Position numbers and translations under genes: made by a program
Source: Kribbella pratensis
GTDB lineage: Bacteria > Actinomycetota > Actinomycetes > Propionibacteriales > Kribbellaceae
Reading direction: 5' to 3'
Assembly (NCBI RefSeq): GCF_004366075.1
Contig: NZ_SODU01000003.1
Location: forward strand, 930,001-994,000
DNA: 64,000 bases
Shown: in pieces, positions 57,818-64,000 of the stretch
Position numbering within the stretch: the stretch's first letter is position 1
How the letters are laid out: each line of letters starts with the position of its first letter
The notes under the pieces: generated by a model
What the model saw: the letters and a program-made list of their open reading frames with translations, nothing else
What the model was told of the DNA's origin: nothing
Databases searched by the model: none

Positions 57818-59368
57818 CTACTCCCACTCGATGGTGCCCGGGGGCTTGCTGGTGACGTCGAGCGTCACGCGGTTGACCTCGTCGACCTCGTTGGTGATAC
57901 GGGTCGAGATGCGCTCGATCACGTCGTACGGCAGCCGGGCCCAGTCGGCGGTCATCGCGTCCTCGCTGGTGACGGGGCGCAGTACGACGGGGTGGCCGTA
58001 CGTCCGGCCGTCGCCTTGGACGCCGACCGACCGTACGTCGGCCAGCAGGACCACCGGGAACTGCCAGATGTCGCGGTCGAGACCGGCCGCGGTGAGCTCG
58101 GTGCGCGCGATCAGGTCCGCGGCGCGCAGGATGTCCAGTCGCTCGCGGGTGACCTCGCCGATGATCCGGATGCTCAGACCGGGGCCCGGGAACGGGTGCC
58201 GGTAGACCATCGTCTCCGGCAGGCCGAGCGCCAGGCCGAGCTCGCGGACCTCGTCCTTGAACAGCGTCCGCAGCGGTTCGATCAGGCTGAACTGCAGGTC
58301 GTCGGGCAGCCCGCCGACGTTGTGGTGCGACTTGATGTTCGCGGCACCGGCACCGCCGCCGGACTCGACGACGTCCGGGTACAGCGTGCCCTGGACCAGG
58401 AACTCGATGTGCCGCTCGGCGTCCACCTTGCGCGCAGTCGCCTCGAAGGTCCGGATGAACTCGCGGCCGACGATCTTCCGCTTCTGCTCCGGGTCGGTGA
58501 CCCCGGCCAGCGCGGTCAGGAACTGCTCCTCGGCGTCGATCGCCTCGAGCCGGATCCCGATCGCGGCGACGAAGTCCTTCTCGATCTGCTCCGACTCACC
58601 GGCCCGCTGCAGACCGTGGTCGACGTACACGCAGGTCAGCTGGTCGCCGATCGCCTTGTGCACCAGGGCCGCCGCGACCGCGGAGTCAACGCCGCCGGAC
58701 AGCGCGCACAGCACCTGCTTGTCGCCGACCTGCTCGCGGATCAGCTCGACCTGCTCCTCGACGACGTTGCTCGTCGTCCAGTCGCCCTTGCAGCCGGCGA
58801 TCTCGTACAGGAAGTGCTCGAGCACGGCCTGCCCGGCCTGCGAGTGCAGGACCTCCGGGTGCCACTGCACGCCGGCCAGCCGCCGGTCCAGGTCCTCGAA
58901 CGCCGCCACCGGCGCGCCCTCGGACGCCGCGAGTACGGCGAACCCGGCGGGCGGCGCGTGCACCGCGTCACCGTGGGACATCCACACGTTGAGGTCCTCG
59001 GGGATGTCGGCGAGCAGCGTCCCTGCCTCGCTCACCGTGACCGGCGTCCGGCCGAACTCGCGCAGTCCGGTACGCCGGACCTCGCCGCCGAGCGTCTGCG
59101 CCATCGCCTGGAAGCCGTAGCAGATCCCGAACGCCGGTACGCCGGCCTCGAAGAGCCCGGAGTCGACCCGCGGCGCGCCCTCGGCGTACACCGACTGCGG
59201 GCCGCCGGACAGGATGATCGCCTTCGGCCCCTTCGCCAGCATCTCCTCGACCGGCATCGAGTGCGGCACGATCTCGGAGTACACCTTCGCCTCGCGCACG
59301 CGGCGCGCGATCAACTGCGCGTACTGCGCCCCGAAATCGACGACCAGGACCAACTCATGCTGCGTCAC
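57818..59368 (-). CDS. guaA: GMP synthase (glutamine-hydrolysing)
   Basis: 516 residues, full length. Class I glutaminase with Cys in FGICYGFQAMAQ and His/Glu in GVQWHPEVLHS, then the ATP pyrophosphatase PP-loop ALSGGVDSAVAAALVH and the dimerisation domain ending RVTLDVTSKPPGTIEWE. Converts XMP to GMP. A 65-residue gene lies 10 bases upstream on the same strand. Confidence 0.97.
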   Translation of the reverse strand: MTQHELVLVVDFGAQYAQLIARRVREAKVYSEIVPHSMPVEEMLAKGPKAIILSGGPQSVYAEGAPRVDSGLFEAGVPAFGICYGFQAMAQTLGGEVRRTGLREFGRTPVTVSEAGTLLADIPEDLNVWMSHGDAVHAPPAGFAVLAASEGAPVAAFEDLDRRLAGVQWHPEVLHSQAGQAVLEHFLYEIAGCKGDWTTSNVVEEQVELIREQVGDKQVLCALSGGVDSAVAAALVHKAIGDQLTCVYVDHGLQRAGESEQIEKDFVAAIGIRLEAIDAEEQFLTALAGVTDPEQKRKIVGREFIRTFEATARKVDAERHIEFLVQGTLYPDVVESGGGAGAANIKSHHNVGGLPDDLQFSLIEPLRTLFKDEVRELGLALGLPETMVYRHPFPGPGLSIRIIGEVTRERLDILRAADLIARTELTAAGLDRDIWQFPVVLLADVRSVGVQGDGRTYGHPVVLRPVTSEDAMTADWARLPYDVIERISTRITNEVDEVNRVTLDVTSKPPGTIEWE

Positions 59369-59378
59369 CTGGCAAAGC

Positions 59379-59576
59379 CTATCGGTGCAGGTCAGCAGGG
59401 CTGTAATCCACCGCTCGACCAGTCACCGCCAAGACCTCGCTGGTCACCTCCAGCCCCGGAAACCGCCGCCGCATCGCAGCCTCGTACCGAGCCGCACCCG
59501 CCTGGTCACCGATGTAGTCCGAAATCAGATGCACCCCGAACCACAACCGCACACGACACCGAGTCGGAAAGCTCAC
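59379..59576 (-). CDS. Small conserved-looking protein upstream of guaA
   Basis: 65 residues from GTG 59576, no recognised domain. The sequence is compact and mixed (RVRLWFGVHLISDYIGDQAG, AARYEAAMRRRFPGLEVTSE, VLAVTGRAVDYSPADLH), more protein-like than a shadow frame. Its 10-base gap to guaA suggests co-transcription, but the role is unknown. Confidence 0.6.
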   Translation of the reverse strand: MSFPTRCRVRLWFGVHLISDYIGDQAGAARYEAAMRRRFPGLEVTSEVLAVTGRAVDYSPADLHR

Positions 59577-59731
59577 AACCCGACGCTAGCGACGCGAGTT
59601 GTCCGCCGTATTACGGAGAGTTACAACCCGAAGACACTTCAACTGTTCCGCAGGGATGCTTGGTGGTTCGGGGAGTCCTACCTACCTGAGAGGACCAGTA
59701 GAACTCCCCACTCGACCAGGCCAGCCGGAAC

Positions 59732-60829
59732 TTACGGCGCCTTGTGGCGCGGAGCCACCAGCAACCGCGCCGGGGCGCGGAACGAGAGTAGGTCGATCAT
59801 TGGTGGGGGTTCGGCGAGGTGCACGGTGATCAGTAGGTGCTGGGCGCAGTTGAGGGCTACTTGGGTTTCCATTCGGGCTAGGGCGGCGCCCAGGCAGCGG
59901 TGGATGCCTATGCCGAAGGCTAGGTCGGGTGGGCCGCCGTGGCCGGTCAGGCCGAGGAGGATCGGGGCGCCGGCCGGCAGCTCCACGTCCGCCAGGGTGG
60001 TTGGCTCGGCGGTGATTCGGCGCCAGGTCGGGACCGAGGACGCCTCTTGGAGGACCTGTTCCACTGTGGTGCCGGGGTCGTCCAGGCAACGCTGGAATGC
60101 GGTGGAGATGAGCTGGGTCGTGGTTTCCTGCCCGGCGATCAGCAAGAAGTAGCCGACCGCGCACACCTCTTCATCGGTCAGTCCCAGACTGACCAGCACA
60201 CCAAACAGGTCGTCACCAGGCGCCTTCCGAGCGGCCGTCGTACGCGCGCGCAACCATGCGTAGAACTCGGCCGCGCTGTGCGCCAGCTCCAGCTGCCGGT
60301 CCTCATCGGGCCAGCCCCAGAACAGTTCCAGCGAGTCGAGACTCCAGGCCTTCAGCGCAGGTACGTCGACGTCCGTCAGGCCGAGCAGGTGCAGTACGAC
60401 GAGGGCCGGCGGCTCCGCGGCGATCGCCTGCACCAGGTCAACCTGTTGGCCGTCAGCAAGGGCTTTCATGGCAACCGCAACTCGTGAGTCGTTGAGTTCT
60501 CGGGCCAGCGGTTCCGCAGCGGCGACGCGGGCGGGGCTGAAGAAGCGGGCGACGGCGGCACGGATCGGGCGGTGTGACTCCCCCGCGTTGTTGGCCAGCG
60601 TCGGCGGCAGCGCGAAGCCGACACCGGACAGGACGCGGAGCGCCTTCACGGACAGCGGCGTGTGGGCGAGTACAGCGTTGTCCGGGCGGAACGTCTGCGG
60701 GTCGAGCAGCACCTCCCGCGCCAGCGCCGGGTCGTCGACGACCCAGTACCCGAGGGTCTCGTCGTACCGGGCCGGGCAGCCGGCCACCGTCGACCCGTCA
60801 CCGGAAGCGGAGGGCGTCACTCGAACCAT
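59732..60829 (-). CDS. Cytochrome P450 at the end of the biotin operon
   Basis: 365 residues. Haem-binding motif FGIGIHRCLGAALARME (about 314-330), I-helix AGQETTTQLI with the acid-alcohol pair, and the ExxR-region EASSVPTWRR. Slightly short for a bacterial P450. The start ATG lies 13 bases inside the bioD 3' end, so it is translationally coupled to biotin genes. In Bacillus subtilis the P450 BioI, also at the end of a bio operon, cleaves acyl-ACP to make pimelate; an equivalent role here is an attractive inference, but sequence kinship to BioI was not established. Confidence 0.9.
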   Translation of the reverse strand: MVRVTPSASGDGSTVAGCPARYDETLGYWVVDDPALAREVLLDPQTFRPDNAVLAHTPLSVKALRVLSGVGFALPPTLANNAGESHRPIRAAVARFFSPARVAAAEPLARELNDSRVAVAMKALADGQQVDLVQAIAAEPPALVVLHLLGLTDVDVPALKAWSLDSLELFWGWPDEDRQLELAHSAAEFYAWLRARTTAARKAPGDDLFGVLVSLGLTDEEVCAVGYFLLIAGQETTTQLISTAFQRCLDDPGTTVEQVLQEASSVPTWRRITAEPTTLADVELPAGAPILLGLTGHGGPPDLAFGIGIHRCLGAALARMETQVALNCAQHLLITVHLAEPPPMIDLLSFRAPARLLVAPRHKAP

Positions 60830-61473
60830 CCCGGTGCGGCGGCCCGGAACTCCTCTCGGCTCCAGGCGCCGGCCCCGGCCGGGATCCGCCCGATCACCGG
60901 GACGCCGGTCGTCGCCGGAAGATCCTCGAGGTTGCAGCTCTCGGCGAGATCCGGCTCGGCCGGCCACGACCCGATCACCAGCCCCTCGACCGGCAGTTCC
61001 CGCGCGCGCAGCGCCTCGACGGTCAGCCCCGTGTGGTTCAGCGTGCCGAGTCCGGCGCGTGTCACCACAACGAACCTGAACGGTGACGTCAGGTGCTCCG
61101 CGAGATCCGCCAGGTTGTTGCCATCAGCATCGAGTCCGACGAGCAGTCCACCGGCGCCCTCGACCAGCACGGTGTCGTAGGTCCGGGCCAGGTCGTCGAT
61201 CGATGCGGCGTACTCCTCGACCGACGGCAGCGGGATCCCGGCACGCCGGGCGGCGGTAGTGGGCGCGAGCGGTTCGGGCAGCCGGACGCCTTCATGCAGT
61301 GCGGTCACGCCGCTGAGGCGGACGACCTCGGCGAGGTCGCCCGGCTCGTCGGGGCCGACGCCGGTCTGGGCCGGCTTGACGACCGCGACCGACGCGCCGG
61401 CGCGCACCGCGAGCGCGGCCGTGACGATCGTCTTGCCGATCTCGGTGTCAGTCCCGGTGACGAAGGTGATCAT
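60817..61473 (-). CDS. bioD: Dethiobiotin synthetase
   Basis: 218 residues. ATP-dependent carboxylation of DAPA to dethiobiotin. P-loop VTGTDTEIGKTIVTAALA at the N-terminus, KPAQTGV with the catalytic Lys, VLVEGAGGLLVGLDADGNN and a SCNLEDL-type C-terminal region. Start overlaps the bioF stop (4 bases), stop overlaps the P450 start. Confidence 0.95.
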   Translation of the reverse strand: MITFVTGTDTEIGKTIVTAALAVRAGASVAVVKPAQTGVGPDEPGDLAEVVRLSGVTALHEGVRLPEPLAPTTAARRAGIPLPSVEEYAASIDDLARTYDTVLVEGAGGLLVGLDADGNNLADLAEHLTSPFRFVVVTRAGLGTLNHTGLTVEALRARELPVEGLVIGSWPAEPDLAESCNLEDLPATTGVPVIGRIPAGAGAWSREEFRAAAPGWFE

Positions 61474-62591
61474 GAAACCGTCCCGATCGCATCGACGATC
61501 ACGGCGCAGGCGCGATCGAGATCGGCGGCCGACAGTCCCGCGTGCGCGGTGAGCCGGAGCCGAGAGATGCCGTCGGGGACGGTCGGCGGCCGGAAACTCC
61601 CCACGCGTACGCCGTTCTGCAGGCACAGCTCGGCCGCTCGGACGGTCTCGCGCGGTCCCGGCATCGGGACGGAGACGACCGCACCACGCGACGGCGGCAC
61701 ATCACATGCAGACGCCAACCGCGCCGCGGCCGCGTGAATCGCCGCAGGGCGGTCGGGCTCGGCCTGTAGAACCTGCAATGCCGCAAGAGCAGCGGCGCAG
61801 GCGGCTGGGTTCAGACCGGTGTCGTAGATGAAGGGACGTGCCCGGTTGACGAGGTGCTCGCGCAGCACGGACGGCCCCAGCACGACCCCGCCCTGCGAGG
61901 CCAAGGACTTGGACAGCGTCATGGTGACGACGACATGCTCCAGCCCGGCCAGACCCGCCCCATGCACGGAGCCGTGACCGTTGCCGCTGACCCCCAACCC
62001 GTGGGCCTCGTCGACCAGCAGTACGGCGTTGTGCGCGCGGGCGACCGCGGCCAGTTCGAGCAGTGGCGCCTCGTCGCTGAGCACACTGAACACCGACTCC
62101 GTCATCACCACCGCGTGCGGCTCGTTGCGCTCGGCAAGCATCTTCTCGACGGCCTCGACGTCGTTGTGCGGAACGATCTCGACCCGGGACCGCGCTAGGC
62201 GGCAGGCGTCCACCAGCGACGCGTGCACGTGTTCGTCGGAGACCAGCAAGGTTCCCGGTCCGCCGAGTGCGGTGACGACGCCGAGGTTGGCGAGGTATCC
62301 GGACGAGAACACCAGCGCGGACTCTTGCCCGGCGTACGCCGCCAGAGCGGATTCGAGTTCCTCGTGAAGTTCCGTCGTACCGGTGACGAGGCGGGACGCG
62401 GTCGAGCCTGTTCCCCAGATGCGTACGGCGTCGGCCGCGGCCGTCACCACCCGCGGATCGCGAGCGAGGCCGAGGTAGTCGTTGCCCGCGAGGTCGATCA
62501 GGTCACCGTCCGCGGCCCGCGCCCTGAGCCGCCGGGTCAGACCGCGGGCCTCCAGCGCGGCAGCCTTCGGGGCGAGCCAGTCCTCCAACAT
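61470..62591 (-). CDS. bioF: 8-amino-7-oxononanoate synthase
   Basis: 373 residues. PLP enzyme joining pimeloyl thioester and alanine. Visible: LIDLAGNDYLGLARDP, GTGSTASRLVTGTTELHEEL, SDEHVHASLVDACRLA, LLVDEAHGLGVSGNGHG and the PLP Lys in TMTLSKSLASQGG. Start ATG overlaps the bioA stop by one base. Upstream bases are out-of-register antisense only. Confidence 0.95.
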   Translation of the reverse strand: MLEDWLAPKAAALEARGLTRRLRARAADGDLIDLAGNDYLGLARDPRVVTAAADAVRIWGTGSTASRLVTGTTELHEELESALAAYAGQESALVFSSGYLANLGVVTALGGPGTLLVSDEHVHASLVDACRLARSRVEIVPHNDVEAVEKMLAERNEPHAVVMTESVFSVLSDEAPLLELAAVARAHNAVLLVDEAHGLGVSGNGHGSVHGAGLAGLEHVVVTMTLSKSLASQGGVVLGPSVLREHLVNRARPFIYDTGLNPAACAAALAALQVLQAEPDRPAAIHAAAARLASACDVPPSRGAVVSVPMPGPRETVRAAELCLQNGVRVGSFRPPTVPDGISRLRLTAHAGLSAADLDRACAVIVDAIGTVS

Positions 62592-63904
62592 CAGCCGGCC
62601 TCCTCGACCGCGCCTGTGATTGCCGCGCCGATGGTGGCGATGTCGGCGTCGGTGCAGACGTACGGCGGCATTGTGTAGACGAGATCGCGGAACGGCCGGA
62701 CCCAGACCCCGCGACGCAACGCGGCCTCGGTCAGCCGCGGCAGGTCCACCGGCCCACCGAGCTGTACGACGCCGACCGCGCCGAGCACCCGTACGTCCTT
62801 CACCGCAGGCAACTCGGCCGCTGGAGCGAGCCCCGCCGAAAGCCCCGCGGAAATCGCAGCCACCCGCGAAGCCCAATCCTGTGAGAGCAGCAGATCGATC
62901 GACGCGAGCGCGACCGAACACGCGAGCGGGTTCGCCATGAACGTGGGCCCGTGCATCAACGCACCACCCGGCCCGTTGGACACCGTGTGCGCGACGTCCG
63001 ACGTACACAGCATCGCGGCCAGCGTCAGGTAGCCGCCGGTCAGCGCCTTGCCGACGCACAGGATGTCGGGGTCGACGCCCGCGTGCTCGGACGCGAACAA
63101 CGTGCCGGTGCGGCCGAACCCGGTGGCGATCTCGTCGAAGATCAGCAGGAAGCCGTGCCGGTCGGCGAGCTCGCGGAGAACGCGCAGGCAGGCAGGGCTG
63201 TACGGGTACATCCCACCGGCTCCCTGCAGGACCGGCTCGACGATGATGCCCGCGATCTCACCCGCATGTCGCTCGGCCAGTGCCGCCAGCTCGCCGGCCC
63301 AGGCCTGCAGCTCGGGATCGGTGTCCGGCCGGTCGAAGCCGGCCGGCGGTTGCGGTCCGAACACCTGCTCCTTGAGCGCGCCGGTGAACAGCGAATGCAT
63401 CCCGTTGACCGGGTCGCACACGCTCATCGGCGCGAACGTGTCGCCGTGGTACCCGCCGCGGACGGTCAGCATCCGCGTACGCCCATGGTTGCCGCGCGCA
63501 ACCTGGTACTGCAGCGCGAGCTTGATCGCCACCTCGACCGAGACCGATCCGGAGTCGCAGAAGAACACGTGCCGCAACGGCTCCGGCGTGATCTCCACGA
63601 GCCGCTCGCCCAGCCGGACCGCCGGCTCGTGGGTCAGCCCACCGAACATCACGTGACTGAACTCGTCCACCTGGCGCTTCAACGCGGCGTCCAGCACCGG
63701 GTTCCGGTAGCCGTGGATCATGCACCACCAGGACGCCATCGCGTCGATCGCCTCGACCGTCCCGCCCGTACCGTCGTCAAGCTGCAGCCGTACGCCGTCC
63801 GCGCTCCGGACCAGCCGCACCGGCGAGGGCTCGGCCAGCGACGAGTACGGATGCCATAGCAACTCCGCGTCCCGCTGTAGCCACCCATTGACCGACTGTG
63901 ACAC
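62591..63904 (-). CDS. bioA: Adenosylmethionine-8-amino-7-oxononanoate aminotransferase
   Basis: 437 residues. Transfers an amino group from SAM to KAPA to give DAPA. Markers: LLWHPYSSLAEPSPVRLV, MASWWCMIHGYRNPVLD, HVFFCDSGSVSVEVAIKLAL, LIFDEIATGFGRTGTLFA and the PLP Lys in CVGKALTGGYLTLAAM. Start is GTG 63904 after GGAGGAGCGCG. It is the first gene of bioA-bioF-bioD-P450; bioB is not in the window. Confidence 0.96.
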   Translation of the reverse strand: MSQSVNGWLQRDAELLWHPYSSLAEPSPVRLVRSADGVRLQLDDGTGGTVEAIDAMASWWCMIHGYRNPVLDAALKRQVDEFSHVMFGGLTHEPAVRLGERLVEITPEPLRHVFFCDSGSVSVEVAIKLALQYQVARGNHGRTRMLTVRGGYHGDTFAPMSVCDPVNGMHSLFTGALKEQVFGPQPPAGFDRPDTDPELQAWAGELAALAERHAGEIAGIIVEPVLQGAGGMYPYSPACLRVLRELADRHGFLLIFDEIATGFGRTGTLFASEHAGVDPDILCVGKALTGGYLTLAAMLCTSDVAHTVSNGPGGALMHGPTFMANPLACSVALASIDLLLSQDWASRVAAISAGLSAGLAPAAELPAVKDVRVLGAVGVVQLGGPVDLPRLTEAALRRGVWVRPFRDLVYTMPPYVCTDADIATIGAAITGAVEEAG

Positions 63905-64000
63905 CGCGCTCCTCCATCCTGAGGATCCCCAACGGTAATCGCTGCTTGCCGCGAAGGACGGCGCGGGTGGTCAGGATGTGGGCGACATCTCCTACTGCTG
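63905..64000 (-). other. Upstream region of the biotin operon
   Basis: The 96 bases before bioA hold only its ribosome-binding site. No BirA- or BioQ-type palindrome and no clear promoter could be recognised; the control region may continue outside the window. Confidence 0.4.

Overview
The window is uniformly GC-rich, with GC-ending codons, many GTG starts, 4-base ATGA/GTGA gene overlaps and several apparently leaderless genes. Together with an orphan GroEL ending in GGMDF under tandem CIRCE sites, a GlnX-GlnH-PknG module and an Erm(37)-like methylase, this points to a chromosomal segment of a soil actinomycete. The gene content fits the Nocardioidales (Kribbella-like), but the genus is an inference. 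No rRNA, tRNA, insertion sequence, CRISPR array or phage gene was seen, and no gene-free stretch exceeds 300 bases.

Layout. 1-1280: end of a sugar ABC importer operon (two permeases). 1381-4199: PAP2 membrane phosphatase and a HelD/HelR-type RNA polymerase-recycling ATPase. 4185-8342: two related secreted/membrane proteins, an MFS exporter and its divergent ArsR regulator. 8398-13234: two tandem paralogues that join an HD-hydrolase-like domain, membrane helices and a PQQ-type beta-propeller. 13237-14739: a stand-alone, divergent EF-Tu behind a structured leader with a short leader ORF. 14718-16823: DUF4031 and CutC opposite a LacI regulator. 17600-19980: two four-helix membrane proteins in an operon with a Tat-exported multicopper oxidase. 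19994-22081: ArsR, SRPBCC and two RibD/DHFR-like proteins. 22060-24008: Pth2 opposite thyA-dfrA.

24107-36260 is the most coherent block: ten co-directional genes, most overlapping by 4 bases. They encode TelA, an unknown protein, a CbxX-type AAA ATPase, GlnX, GlnH, an unknown helical protein, PknG, a PP2C phosphatase, a VWA protein and an FHA protein. This is a glutamate/aspartate-sensing Ser/Thr kinase pathway (lipoprotein sensor, membrane relay, kinase) joined to a phosphatase, a phosphothreonine reader and chaperone-like partners. Three of the soluble members carry the same small zinc-ribbon modules.

36257-49653: a membrane protein, GNAT enzymes, a secreted RNase Sa-type guanyl RNase, a GH6 glycosidase, GroEL, a SigE-family ECF sigma factor with a PASTA membrane partner, PspC, a glycerophosphodiesterase, a lysoplasmalogenase, and a heterodimeric ABC exporter whose two nucleotide-binding domains are degenerate in complementary ways, followed by an 88-bp higher-order tandem repeat. 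49655-64000: Erm(37)-like rRNA methylase with a leader ORF carrying an Arg-Leu-Arg motif, CapA lipoprotein, methionine aminopeptidase, radical SAM protein, SAM methyltransferase, DinB, NmrA-like reductase with TetR, an ArsR-type regulator, guaA, and a bioA-bioF-bioD operon ending in a cytochrome P450.

Three genes linked to antibiotic survival (helR, the variant tuf, erm) are each preceded by an AT-rich block, three bases, a -35 and a TAnnnT -10, an arrangement resembling WhiB7-type promoters. Two of them also start with a short leader ORF positioned for leaderless translation. The EF-Tu paralogue has Arg at the position of E. coli Gln124, a known elfamycin-resistance site. The candidate undescribed system is therefore an attenuator-controlled, target-replacement EF-Tu.
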